Source: Barrientosiimonas humi
GTDB lineage: Bacteria; Actinomycetota; Actinomycetes; Actinomycetales; Dermatophilaceae
Assembly (NCBI RefSeq): GCF_006716095.1
Contig: NZ_VFOK01000001.1
Location: 1,519,375 to 1,583,374 of the forward strand
DNA: 64,000 nt
Reading direction: 5' to 3'
The translations under genes and the position numbers were made by a program. Each line of letters begins with the position of its first letter. The stretch's first letter is position 1. The notes under the pieces were generated by a model. The model made no database searches, was not told the DNA's origin, and worked only from the letters and a program-made list of their open reading frames with translations. Of this stretch, positions 1 through 7,991 are shown piece after piece.

Positions 1-148
1 CGGTGACGTAGCGCCCCGGTCGCCGCACGTTGACCGTGCCGTCGCGGTCGAGCAGGACCAGGTCGAGCGGGCGCCCGGCGGGGCCGGGCTCCAGCGGCGG
101 GTGCTCCTCGCCGAGGAGGAACCCGGCGGACGGCTCGCCCGCCCTCAC
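1..148 (-). CDS. gmhB: D-glycero-D-manno-heptose-1,7-bisphosphate phosphatase (HAD family), N-terminal part only
   Basis: Only the first 49 codons lie in the window; the gene runs off the left edge. Translation from the GTG at 148-146 gives a short leader followed by the HAD motif I, LVLLDRDGTVNVRRPGRYV, with the nucleophile pair Asp34-x-Asp36. The DRDGT(L/V)N form followed by a Tyr-containing loop is typical of the GmhB histidinol-phosphatase-like HAD subgroup, which removes the 7-phosphate (or 1,7-bisphosphate phosphate) of heptose. The start overlaps the gmhA stop codon by 4 nt (GTGA), so it is probably translationally coupled and is the third gene of a hddA-gmhA-gmhB heptose operon. The assignment rests on one motif plus context; another HAD phosphatase is possible. 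Confidence 0.72.
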   Translation of the reverse strand, partial: MRAGEPSAGFLLGEEHPPLEPGPAGRPLDLVLLDRDGTVNVRRPGRYVT

Positions 149-792
149 GCGCCGGGCTGGCTGAGGGCGTCGATGCTCTCGCACCAGGCGTGCGCCCACA
201 GCAGGTGGACCTCCTGGATGCGGGCGGTGTGACCGCTCGGGACGACCAGCAGGTGGTCGGTGCGGTCGGCGAGGTCGGCGCCCCGCTCCCCCGTCATCAG
301 CACCGTGGTGATGCCGAGGTCCTTGGCGAGGTCGAGCGCGGCCAGCACGTTGGGGCTGTGCCCGCTGGTGCTCATCGCGAGCAGCACGTCGCCGCGCCGG
401 CCCAGCGCGCCGAGGGCCCGCACGAAGACCTGGTCGAAGCCGTAGTCGTTGCCGACGGCGGTCAGCGAGGAGATCGACTCGGCCAGGGACAGCGCCGGGA
501 GCGGCGGCCGGTCCTGGATGCACTTGCCGACGAACTCGGCGGCGACGTGGCTGGCCATCGCGGCGCTGCCGCCGTTGCCGCACACCAGCAGCGTCGAGCC
601 GCCGGCGAGGGCCTGCACCACGGCGCGGCCCGCCGCCTCGACGTCGGCGGACAGCCCGGGGTCGCTCAGCGCGGCCGCGAGGTCGCGCCAGGCCGCCACC
701 CCGGCGCCCAGGTCGGACCCGACCCGGCTCGTGACCGACTCCTCTCCCGCGTCGGACAACGGGTGCTGCGGGTCTAGCCCCTGGCTCGCCAC
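145..792 (-). CDS. gmhA: Sedoheptulose-7-phosphate isomerase (SIS domain)
   Basis: This 215-residue protein should isomerise sedoheptulose-7-phosphate to D-glycero-D-manno-heptose-7-phosphate in the cytosol. It has the SIS sugar-phosphate loop CGNGGSAAMASH (residues 71-82) and the family stretch LTAVGNDYGFDQVF (110-123). A second phosphate loop, STSGHSPNVL (141-150), and the C-terminal TARIQEVHLLWAH (189-201) follow. His82, Glu86, Gln193 and His196 match the metal and catalytic positions of GmhA enzymes. The start is a GTG at 792 that overlaps the hddA stop by 19 nt. A GTG at codon 20 is an alternative, since the first ~20 residues are not conserved in the family. It sits between hddA and gmhB, which supports heptose synthesis over another SIS isomerase. 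Confidence 0.85.
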   Translation of the reverse strand: MASQGLDPQHPLSDAGEESVTSRVGSDLGAGVAAWRDLAAALSDPGLSADVEAAGRAVVQALAGGSTLLVCGNGGSAAMASHVAAEFVGKCIQDRPPLPALSLAESISSLTAVGNDYGFDQVFVRALGALGRRGDVLLAMSTSGHSPNVLAALDLAKDLGITTVLMTGERGADLADRTDHLLVVPSGHTARIQEVHLLWAHAWCESIDALSQPGA

Positions 793-1871
793 GTGACGAC
801 CCCTTCCTTGCTGAACGTCACTTCCGAGACCGTCAGGCCCAGGTCGATGAGGGTGTTGGCGACCAGGTGCCGCCGCTCGAACTCGCAGATGAAGACCAGG
901 TGCCCGCCGCCGCCGGCGCCGGTCACCTTGCCGCCGAGGGCCCCGGTCGACAGCGCCGCGTCGATCGCGCGGTCGATCTGCGGGGTGGTGATCCGGTCGG
1001 ACATCTTGCGCTTGTTGGCCCAGGCGTCGCCGAGCAGTCGCCCGAGCGTGTCGACGTCGCCGCGCACCAGCGCCAGCTTCATCTGCTCAGCGAGCTCCTT
1101 CTGGGCGCGCAGCCCCGCGAGCGCGTCGGTGTTCCCGGTCTCGTAGTTGCTGACCTGGTCCTCGATGATGTGGTCGCTCACCCGGGTCTGGCCGGTGAAG
1201 GCCAGCAGCATGTTGTGCTCCAGCTCGTGCACGGTGCTCGGCCGGATGCGCAGCGGGTTGACCACGACCTGGTCGCCGAGGAACTCGATGAAGTTGAAGC
1301 CGCCGAACGCCGCGGCGTACTGGTCCTGGGAGCCGCCGGGGATGCCGAGGTCCTCCCGCTCGAGGCGCAGCGCCAGCTCGGCGATGTCGTACGGCGTGAG
1401 GTCGAGCCCGCAGTGCTGGGCGACCAGCCCGATGACCGAGACCATGACCGCGCTGGAGGAGCCCAGGCCCGAGCCGGGCGGGGCGTTGGTGTGGATGAAC
1501 AGGTCGAAGCCGTCGGAGGGCAGCGCCCCCTCGACCCCGCGCACCCGGTCGATCGCCGCGCGCGGCAGCGCCAGCTGGCCCTCGAGCTCGACCTCGTCGT
1601 CGACGTGGAAACCGACGGCCGTGCCGTAGTCGAGCGACTGCACGGTGATCTGGCCGTCGAGGCGGGGCCGCAGGGTGGTGAAGCAGTACTGCGACATCGT
1701 GGCCGACAGCACCGCCCCGCCCTCGCGCTGCGGGAACGGCGCCACGTCGGTGCCGCCCCCCGCGAAGCTGATGCGCAGCGGGGCGCGGGCGCGCAGCACG
1801 GGCCGGCGCGGGTCCTGCAGCTGCGGCTCGGCAGGGGCCGCTGTCGCCGAGGCGACCGATGATTCGCTCAT
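774..1871 (-). CDS. hddA: D-glycero-alpha-D-manno-heptose-7-phosphate kinase (GHMP family)
   Basis: A 365-residue GHMP kinase. After ~25 variable residues comes the N-terminal motif RAPLRISFAGGGTD (29-42). The ATP-binding loop PPGSGLGSSSAVMVS (131-145) and the C-terminal glycine-rich motif VTGAGGGGHLVF near residue 315 follow. The FAGGGTDVAPF signature and length are those of HddA-type heptose kinases, which phosphorylate C1 of the 7-phosphate in the GDP-heptose branch. This differs from the bifunctional RfaE/HldE branch. The start ATG at 1871 has a GGAGG about 10 nt upstream. It is the first gene of the leftward heptose operon and diverges from the acyltransferase at 1938; the 66-nt gap holds a palindrome at 1909-1922. 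Fucokinase-like kinases share the fold, but the gmhA/gmhB neighbours decide the call. Confidence 0.82.
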   Translation of the reverse strand: MSESSVASATAAPAEPQLQDPRRPVLRARAPLRISFAGGGTDVAPFPQREGGAVLSATMSQYCFTTLRPRLDGQITVQSLDYGTAVGFHVDDEVELEGQLALPRAAIDRVRGVEGALPSDGFDLFIHTNAPPGSGLGSSSAVMVSVIGLVAQHCGLDLTPYDIAELALRLEREDLGIPGGSQDQYAAAFGGFNFIEFLGDQVVVNPLRIRPSTVHELEHNMLLAFTGQTRVSDHIIEDQVSNYETGNTDALAGLRAQKELAEQMKLALVRGDVDTLGRLLGDAWANKRKMSDRITTPQIDRAIDAALSTGALGGKVTGAGGGGHLVFICEFERRHLVANTLIDLGLTVSEVTFSKEGVVTWRARG

Positions 1872-1908
1872 GCCGCACTAGCCTCCAGGTCGAGAACCGC
1901 GACGAAAC

Positions 1909-1922
1909 TTACCCCAGAGTAG
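1909..1922. promoter_or_regulatory. Candidate operator TTAC-CCCAGA-GTAG
   Basis: An imperfect 14-nt dyad between the divergent hddA (start 1871) and acyltransferase (start 1938). The same YTAC-N6-GTAR form recurs in the other promoter regions of this surface locus. The right half overlaps a possible -10 (TAGTCA, 1920-1925) of the rightward gene. Confidence 0.4.
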
Positions 1923-1937
1923 TCAAGCCTGGAGCCC

Positions 1938-3101
1938 ATGCCACGGATACGCCAGATCGACCTGCTGCGCTGCGTCGCGGCGGGGCTGGTGCTGCTGTCG
2001 CACGTGGGCTTCTGGACCGGCGCCTCGAAGCTGGACACGGTCGGTCCGCTGCTCGCGCGCGGCGACAGCGGTGTCGCCGTCTTCTTCGCGCTGTCGGCCT
2101 TCCTGCTGCTGCGCCCGTGGTACGCCGCCCGCATCGACGGCGGGCCGCGCCCCCGGGTGCGGGCGTACGCCGTGCGCCGCGCCGCGCGCATCCTCCCCGC
2201 CTACTGGCCCGCGCTGGCCGCGGTGCTGCTGGTCGCGGCCCTCTTCCCCTACGCGACCGGTGGGATCGGCTCGTTCGGCACGGTGCTGTCGCACGTGCTG
2301 CTGCTGCAGGGCTACACCGGCGCGGACTACCAGGCGTTCACCCAGTCGTGGAGCCTCACGACCGAGGTGACGTTCTACGCCCTCGTGCCGCTGCTGGGGA
2401 TCGCGCTGCTCGGACGCTCGCGGGAGGCGGGCGCGTCTCGCCCGCTGGACGTACGCCGGCACCTGGCGCTGCTCGGCGCCGTCGCCGCAGCGGGCGTCGC
2501 CCTGCAGGGTGCCGCGGCGGCCTGGTCGGGGCCCGGCGCGCTCACCGTGTCGGTGCTCGGCCACGCCGCCTGGTTCGCGGCCGGCGCGGCCGTGGCGCTG
2601 ACGGTGACCCTGCGCCGCTCGGGTGCCTGGCCGGCCCCCGCACCCGGCACGGCCGCGACGCTGGTGCTCGCCGCGGGCGTGGTCTACCTGCTCGCCGCCA
2701 CACCGCTCGCCGGGCCGGTCGGCCTGCAGGCGCCCACCGCGGTCGAGGCCGCCACCAAGGAGGCGCTCTACACCGCGCTCGCGGGGCTGCTGGTGCTGGC
2801 CTCGGTGAGCGCGGCCGACTCCGCGTGGTCGCGCTCGGCGGTGGTCGGGTGGCTCGGCGACATCAGCTACGGCGTCTTCCTGTGGCACCTGCTGGCGCTG
2901 CAGGTGGTCTACCTGGTGACCGACCGGGAGCTGTTCACCGGGGGTTTCTGGCTGGTGCTCGTGCCGGTGGTCGGGCTCACCGTCGCGGCCGCGTCGCTGT
3001 CGGCGCAGCTGCTGGAGCAGCCGATCCTGCGCGCGGCCCACCGCGCCACGCGCTCCAGCCGGCCCAGCCCGTCCAGCCCAGCGCCGCGACCACGAGCGTG
3101 A
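1938..3101 (+). CDS. Membrane O-acyltransferase, acyltransferase-3 (OafA/YrhL-like), no SGNH domain
   Basis: A 387-residue polytopic protein with about ten hydrophobic segments. The N-terminus IRQIDLLRCVAAGLVLLSHVGF has the conserved RxxDLLR-like start and the catalytic-type His (SHVGF, about residue 27). The mid-region WSLTTEVTFYALVPLLG matches the WSLxxExxFY motif of acyltransferase-3 enzymes, and near the C-terminus SYGVFLWHLLALQ gives the YGxxLWH motif. Such enzymes move acetyl or other acyl groups across the membrane onto surface glycans. Unlike the three paralogues at 20-26 kb it has no SGNH esterase domain. ATG 1938 is preceded by GGAG. Its last 125 nt overlap the 3' end of the convergent AftD-like gene. 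The acceptor sugar is not known. Confidence 0.85.
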   Translation: MPRIRQIDLLRCVAAGLVLLSHVGFWTGASKLDTVGPLLARGDSGVAVFFALSAFLLLRPWYAARIDGGPRPRVRAYAVRRAARILPAYWPALAAVLLVAALFPYATGGIGSFGTVLSHVLLLQGYTGADYQAFTQSWSLTTEVTFYALVPLLGIALLGRSREAGASRPLDVRRHLALLGAVAAAGVALQGAAAAWSGPGALTVSVLGHAAWFAAGAAVALTVTLRRSGAWPAPAPGTAATLVLAAGVVYLLAATPLAGPVGLQAPTAVEAATKEALYTALAGLLVLASVSAADSAWSRSAVVGWLGDISYGVFLWHLLALQVVYLVTDRELFTGGFWLVLVPVVGLTVAAASLSAQLLEQPILRAAHRATRSSRPSPSSPAPRPRA

Positions 3102-6100
3102 GCGTGCCGAGCAGCTGACCCAGCGCCGCGCCCGCGCTGCGCTCGTCGACCACGCCGAGCGCGGCCAGCGCCAGCCCGGCCAGACCCATGCCGGCGAGCG
3201 CGGCGTGCGGACGCCAGCGGCCGGGCACCAGCGTCGCCGCCAGCGCGAGCAGCGCACCGGCCGGGCCGGCCACGAGCCACCCGGCGAGGACGGCCACGAC
3301 CACCGGGAGCCAACGTCGCGAGGCTCCCTGGAACGGGCGCCGTGCAGAGGCAGCCTGGTCCTCCGCTCCCGTCGCTGCGGTCGCGGCCGTGGCTGCGGTC
3401 GCGGCCGTGGCTGCGGTCGCGGCGGGGTCGCGGCGACGGACCGGCCCGCGCGACCGGGTCAGCCAGGCCAGCGCGGCCAGCAGCGCCACCGCCACCGCTC
3501 CCCCGGCCAGCCCGACCTGGTGGGAGCGGGTCGGCGCGAACTCGATGCGCACCTGCGTCGCCCCGCCCGCCGGGAGCCGGAAACCCTGCCGCCAGCCGTC
3601 GACGGTGACCGGCTCCAGCGTCCGGCCGTCGGCGGTGCTGGCCCGCCACCCGGCATTGGCTCCCTCGGTCAGCGCGAGCACGGTGCTGCCGCCCGCCGCG
3701 ACCGAGACGGTGCGGGTGCCCGCGCCGCGCTCGGTGACGTCGGTGCCGCGCGGAGCCGGCCCAGGACGTACGTCGGGCGCGGCTGCCGGGGACAGCTCGA
3801 CCAGGCGCGGCTGCACGAGGTCGCCCGCCGCCGCGGAGATGTCGACGCTCCCCTGCGGGACGTCGGCCGTGCCGCACGCCCGCGCCGTCACCGGGCCACC
3901 GGCGCGCAGCTGGTCCGCGGGCGCGTCGAGCGCGAGCGGGACCCGCTGCGTGCCGACCTGCACCGAGCCCGCGGCACCGCACGGCAGCTGCACGCGGCCG
4001 CCCGACGGGGTCTGGGCGAGCAGGCGCTGCGCCACCTCGGCGCCCGGGCGCAGGGCGACCTGGACCTGCAGTCGCACCTCGCCGGCCGCCCGGGTCTGGA
4101 CGCGCCGGGTGCCGGGCTGGTCGGACAGGTCGAGCAGCACCCGGTCGCGCGCCGGGTCGACCGTGCCGGGCAGCCGGATCGCGCCGTCCGCGGTGCGCGT
4201 CGGCTGCTGCGCGGGGTCACCGGCCGGAGGCAGGTCGCGGGTGCCCGGCTGCGTGGGCCGCGGGTCCTCCGGCGGCAGCACCGGGCCGTAGGCCTCGGCG
4301 ACCGTGCGGCCGTTGGAGTAGGCCCGCCAGGGCAGGGAGTCGGTGTGCACCGCCCCGGGCGCGGACGTGCCGGGGCGGACGTCGGCGTACGACCGCGGGT
4401 CGAGCAGCCCGGCCGCGAGCAGGTCGGGGATCGCCTCCGGGCCGCCGCTCACGACGCGGGCGGCGCTCGCGTCGTAGGCGGTGACCGGCGGCGTCGGGCC
4501 GAGCGTCCAGACGCTGACCGCGCCGTTGACCGGGCCCGGCGTGAAGCCCGGCGACGCGGCGAGGGTGCGACGCACGGCCGCCGCCGAGGGCGCGCCGGTC
4601 GAGGTCGCGAGGTCGGCCCGCAGCACCACCCGGGAGATCCCGAGGCGCTGCAGGGTGGGCGCGAGCGTCGGCTGCGGCACCCCGCTCGCGGCCATCGTGT
4701 CGACCTCGTCGAGCAGCCGCGTGGCGCCGGGGTGACCGAGCGGCGCCGACGCGCGCAAGACCACCGGCGAGGTCGCGAGCGCCGACAGCGGCTCGTCGGT
4801 GGCGCTCCCCCACGTGTAGTGCGCGTTGCGGCTGGCCGGCAGCAGCAGCGTCGCCCCGCCGTCGCGGGCAGCGAGCCGGTCGACGTCGCGCGCGGTCTGC
4901 CGCCAGCTGTCCGGGATCTCGGCGTACGCCATCGCGTCCCCGGCGCGCCCGGTCCACAGCGCCATGGGAGACAGCACGACCCCGGCGAGCACGAGAGCGA
5001 GCGCGGCTCGCGCGGGGCGGGCCGTCGCCGCGCGTCGCGACGCCGCGGCCGTTCCCGCGCGGGTCAGCAGGTGCCCGACGCCCAGGGCGATCGGGAGCCG
5101 CAGCACCGGATCGAGCTTGTGCACGTTGCGCAGCGGCGCGAGGGGCCCGTCGAGCAGCGCCTGCACGCTGCCGGCGACGGGGCCGCCGAACCGGCCCGGG
5201 TGCCCGACCGCCATGAGCACGGTGGCGACCACGACGCAGCCGAGCCCCCACCGGGCGGCGCGTCGCACGGCCGCCGGCCGCGCGCGTACGGCCAGGAGGA
5301 GACCGGCCACCCCGGCGCCGGCGACGAGGCTGGTCGCGACGATGGCCAGCGGGTCCTGGGCCTGCATCCAGCCGGACTGCCAGACCGGGTGGTCCTCGCG
5401 GTCGAGGATGTAGGCGACCCAGTGCGAGGCGCCGCGCAGCGTGTTCGGGGTGCTGGTGACGGCCGTCGTGATCTGCGAGGTCTCGATGAAGTCCAGGAAC
5501 GGGTAGGAGTAGCGCCCGAGCACCAGCAGCGGCAGCACCCACCAGGCCGACCCGAGCGCCACGCCGCCGGCCCACGGGAGCAGCGCGCGCCGGCCGGCCG
5601 CGCCGGAGGCCAGCAGCCAGGCGAGCGGGAGCAGCAGCACCACGGCCGACGCGGTCGCGTTGACGCCGCCGAGGGCGGCGGTCAGCAGCCCGGTCAGCGC
5701 GGCGGCGTGCCAGCGCTCCCGCCGCGCGGCGCCTGCGCGGGTCGCCGGGAGCACCGCCAGCACCAGCCACGGCGCGACGGCGAGGGGCCAGGCCTCGGCC
5801 GAGATCTCGCTGAGCACGGTCAGCACCCGCGGCGAGAGGGCGTACGCCGTCGCGGCCACGAGCGCGGCGACCGGCCCGGCGAGCCCGAGCCGGCGCACCA
5901 GCAGCAGGGCCCCGGCGAACGCGGTGACGACCAGCAGCGACCACCACAGCCGCTGCGCCGCCCAGCCGGGCAGCCCGAGCGACTGGGCGACGCCGAGCAC
6001 CGGCCCCATCGGGAAGAGGTAGCCGTAGGCCTGGTTCTGCAGCTCGCCGAGGCCGGCGTGGTCGTTCCAGGCGGTGAGCGAGCGGGCGAGGTAGCGCCAC

Positions 6101-6294
6101 GGCGAGACCGTGAGATCGACCTTGGTGTCGGGCTGCACCCGGCCGGGGGCGATCAGCCACGGCACGAGCGCCAGCGCGGCGCCGACCAGGAGGGCTCGGA
6201 CCCGCTCGACGCGCTCGACGCGCCCGGGCTGCGCGGCGCGCTCGGCCGGGCTCGCCGCTCGGCCAGGGGTGTCGCCGGCGTCGGCCGAGGTCAT
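2977..6294 (-). CDS. AftD-like GT-C membrane glycosyltransferase (DUF3367 family), 1105 aa
   Basis: A large polytopic protein. The first ~440 residues hold about ten to twelve membrane segments. They contain the DUF3367/AftD signature region: QPDTKVDLTVSPWRYL (about 54-69), then LQNQAYGYLFPMGP (about 85-98) in the first extracytoplasmic loop, with the acidic DxKxD site. The middle ~450 residues are soluble and rich in beta strands, probably extracytoplasmic sugar binding. A C-terminal membrane section follows an Ala-Ala-Thr repeat. The family transfers sugars, such as arabinofuranose in mycobacteria, from decaprenyl-phosphate donors. The start ATG 6294 overlaps the upstream methyltransferase stop (ATGA), so it is the third gene of the 7858 to 2977 operon. 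Donor and acceptor are unknown. It is shorter than mycobacterial AftD (about 1400 aa). Confidence 0.75.
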   Translation of the reverse strand: MTSADAGDTPGRAASPAERAAQPGRVERVERVRALLVGAALALVPWLIAPGRVQPDTKVDLTVSPWRYLARSLTAWNDHAGLGELQNQAYGYLFPMGPVLGVAQSLGLPGWAAQRLWWSLLVVTAFAGALLLVRRLGLAGPVAALVAATAYALSPRVLTVLSEISAEAWPLAVAPWLVLAVLPATRAGAARRERWHAAALTGLLTAALGGVNATASAVVLLLPLAWLLASGAAGRRALLPWAGGVALGSAWWVLPLLVLGRYSYPFLDFIETSQITTAVTSTPNTLRGASHWVAYILDREDHPVWQSGWMQAQDPLAIVATSLVAGAGVAGLLLAVRARPAAVRRAARWGLGCVVVATVLMAVGHPGRFGGPVAGSVQALLDGPLAPLRNVHKLDPVLRLPIALGVGHLLTRAGTAAASRRAATARPARAALALVLAGVVLSPMALWTGRAGDAMAYAEIPDSWRQTARDVDRLAARDGGATLLLPASRNAHYTWGSATDEPLSALATSPVVLRASAPLGHPGATRLLDEVDTMAASGVPQPTLAPTLQRLGISRVVLRADLATSTGAPSAAAVRRTLAASPGFTPGPVNGAVSVWTLGPTPPVTAYDASAARVVSGGPEAIPDLLAAGLLDPRSYADVRPGTSAPGAVHTDSLPWRAYSNGRTVAEAYGPVLPPEDPRPTQPGTRDLPPAGDPAQQPTRTADGAIRLPGTVDPARDRVLLDLSDQPGTRRVQTRAAGEVRLQVQVALRPGAEVAQRLLAQTPSGGRVQLPCGAAGSVQVGTQRVPLALDAPADQLRAGGPVTARACGTADVPQGSVDISAAAGDLVQPRLVELSPAAAPDVRPGPAPRGTDVTERGAGTRTVSVAAGGSTVLALTEGANAGWRASTADGRTLEPVTVDGWRQGFRLPAGGATQVRIEFAPTRSHQVGLAGGAVAVALLAALAWLTRSRGPVRRRDPAATAATAATAATAATAATGAEDQAASARRPFQGASRRWLPVVVAVLAGWLVAGPAGALLALAATLVPGRWRPHAALAGMGLAGLALAALGVVDERSAGAALGQLLGTLTLVVAALGWTGWAGWSAWRGGPRAGSAAPAAAPTATRPRR
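3371..3425 (-). repeat. 18-bp tandem repeat encoding an Ala-Ala-Thr tract
   Basis: About three copies of an 18-bp unit (ggctgcggtcgcggccgt) inside the AftD-like gene. On the coding strand they give a run of Ala-Ala-Thr triplets. The tract separates the soluble part from the C-terminal membrane segments and is a likely length-variable linker. Confidence 0.8.
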
Positions 6295-7007
6295 CGGCGG
6301 CGCAGCACGAGCAGCAGGTTCCAGGTCACGACCTCGCGCAGCCCGGGCACCCGCAGCAGGTGCCGGGCGGGGTCGGGCAGGTAGCGCGGCCGGGCCGCGA
6401 GGACCTCACCGGCGGTCGTGCCGGCCGCCCAGTCGAGCCCCTGCCGCACGCTCACCCGGAACAGGGTGTGGTCGACGAGGTTCTTCGGCGGGTGGCCCTC
6501 CTTGCGCTCGTAGCGGCGCGCCGCGCGCTCTCCGCCGAGCCAGTGCCACGGCGAGGTCTCGTGCCCGCCCCACGGCGAGAGCCAGTTGGTGTAGCTGAGG
6601 AACAGCAGCCCGCCCGGCCGCAGCACGCGCAGCATCTCGTCGCCGACGGCCTCGGGGTGCGGCACGTGCTCCCACAGGTTGCTGCTGTGCACCACGTCGA
6701 CGCTGCCGTCGGCGAACGGCAGCGCCGCTGCCGAGGCGACCACGCCCCGGTCGTGCACCGACGCGACCGACGGGTCGTGGTCGAGCGGGACGTAGCGTGC
6801 GCCGGCGGCCCGGAACGCCTGGGCGAACTCGGCGGGCCCGGCGCCCACGTCGAGCACGGTGCGCCGCTCGAGCGCGGTCCACTCCTGCAGCAGCTCGACG
6901 GAGTCGCGCGCGAGCGCGCCGTAGAACCTCTCCGGCTCGGTCTGCTCGACGAGGAACTCGCGGAACAGCCGCACCGATCGTCCGATGCCGCGCTGCATGC
7001 CCCTCAT
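6291..7007 (-). CDS. SAM-dependent class I methyltransferase
   Basis: A 238-residue cytosolic protein. It shows the SAM-binding motif I TVLDVGAGPAEFAQAF (about 49-64), the acidic end of strand 2 (VPLDHD), a motif II-like DVVHSSNLWEHVPHPEAV and the post-II LRVLRPGGLLFLSYTN. These mark a Methyltransf_11-type enzyme. A conserved SPWGGHETSPWHWLGG loop follows, as in methyltransferases of actinobacterial surface-glycan loci. The start ATG 7007 overlaps the previous stop (ATGA), and its own stop overlaps the AftD-like start, so the three genes form a tight operon. The substrate is likely a glycan or lipid-linked sugar intermediate, inferred from context only. Confidence 0.8.
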   Translation of the reverse strand: MRGMQRGIGRSVRLFREFLVEQTEPERFYGALARDSVELLQEWTALERRTVLDVGAGPAEFAQAFRAAGARYVPLDHDPSVASVHDRGVVASAAALPFADGSVDVVHSSNLWEHVPHPEAVGDEMLRVLRPGGLLFLSYTNWLSPWGGHETSPWHWLGGERAARRYERKEGHPPKNLVDHTLFRVSVRQGLDWAAGTTAGEVLAARPRYLPDPARHLLRVPGLREVVTWNLLLVLRRR

Positions 7008-7858
7008 CCTCGCCGACGCGCGTGCAGCTGCAGCGTCGGGCGTAGGCGTGGCGCGCCGAGCCGCGCCGCCGCGGCCACCGGTGTGGTGGCGAGCGCGGCG
7101 GCCAGACCGGGCCGGCTGGACAGCACCCCGCCGGGCCGGGGCCGCCCGCTCAGCCGGCGCACCAGGCTGGCCCCCTCGGTCATCAGGCTGTCCAGGGGCG
7201 GGCGCGTGATGCGTACGTCCACCAGGCCGGCCGCCTGCGCCGCGCGGCGCAGGCTCTCGGCCGTGAAGAAGCGCACGTGGGTGGGGTCCTCGAGCATCCA
7301 CCAGGCGGACCCGAACCAGTCCAGCGGATAGCTGTCGCCGGCCGGGGTGAGGAAGCGCACCGCCCCGCCGGGCGCGGCGAGGTCGCGCGCGACCGCGAGC
7401 GTGCGCAGCGGGTCGGTGACGTGCTCCAGCACGTGGATGCCGTAGACGAGGTCGGCCGCGAAGCCGGTGTCGGGCAGCTCCTCGGCGAACCCGGCGTGCA
7501 GCTCGCCCCGGTCGCGCACGGCCGGGTCGACGCCGACCTGCAGCTGGTCGGGGTCGACGCCGCCGACCCGGGCGCCGGCGTCGAGGAACCGGCGCAGCAG
7601 CTCGCCACGGCCGTACCCGATCTCGAAGACCCGCGTCGGCGCCAGGCCCCGCGTCAGGCTGCGGTAGGTCAGGGTCAGGCGGGCCCGGTCGAGCGTGGCC
7701 TCGCCGCCGTAGGCGTGGTCGCGGTGACCGGCGGGGGCCGCGGCCAGGTCGCGGTGCAGGTGGCCGCAGCGGGTGCACCGCAGCAGCGCGCCGCCCCCGC
7801 GCAGCGGGCGCGGCTCGAGCGGCCCGCGGCAGACCTCGCAGGCATCGGGTTGGTCCAT
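7004..7858 (-). CDS. SAM-dependent methyltransferase with N-terminal zinc ribbon
   Basis: A 284-residue protein. An N-terminal CxxC...CxxC pair (CEVCRGP at 8-14, RCTRCGHLH at 28-36) should bind zinc. A class I methyltransferase core follows, with motif I RVFEIGYGRGELLRRF, VGGVDPD after strand 2, and the DLVYGIHVLEHVTDP segment typical of Methyltransf_23/ubiE-like enzymes. A basic tail ends the protein. It begins with ATG 7858 behind AAAGG and is first in a leftward operon with a second methyltransferase and an AftD-like glycosyltransferase. It diverges from the GT4 gene at 7992 across a 133-nt gap carrying the CTAC-N6-GTAA dyad. It probably decorates the same glycan; the substrate is unknown. 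Confidence 0.8.
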   Translation of the reverse strand: MDQPDACEVCRGPLEPRPLRGGGALLRCTRCGHLHRDLAAAPAGHRDHAYGGEATLDRARLTLTYRSLTRGLAPTRVFEIGYGRGELLRRFLDAGARVGGVDPDQLQVGVDPAVRDRGELHAGFAEELPDTGFAADLVYGIHVLEHVTDPLRTLAVARDLAAPGGAVRFLTPAGDSYPLDWFGSAWWMLEDPTHVRFFTAESLRRAAQAAGLVDVRITRPPLDSLMTEGASLVRRLSGRPRPGGVLSSRPGLAAALATTPVAAAARLGAPRLRPTLQLHARRRG

Positions 7859-7861
7859 TGG

Positions 7862-7875
7862 CTACCTTTCAGTAA
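7862..7875. promoter_or_regulatory. Candidate operator CTAC-CTTTCA-GTAA
   Basis: A 14-nt dyad in the divergent gap between the zinc-ribbon methyltransferase (start 7858) and the GT4 gene (start 7992). On the minus strand it reads TTAC-TGAAAG-GTAG, matching 1909-1922 and 27286-27299 in both half-sites. It overlaps the ribosome-binding site region of the methyltransferase. Confidence 0.4.
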
Positions 7876-7991
7876 CAACGGGCGGTAGCGTAGCCGGTGG
7901 CCAGGTGACTCAGAGCACACCACGCAAGCACGTCGCGGCTCCCCGGAGGAGGAGCCACGGCGGCCGACCAGAAGGATCAGAGGGAGGGCCC

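Noticed and set aside
3205-6384. A 1059-codon + strand open frame opposite the 1105-residue GT-C gene
   Set aside because: Low-complexity Arg/Gly/His translation, while the minus-strand protein shows AftD signatures.
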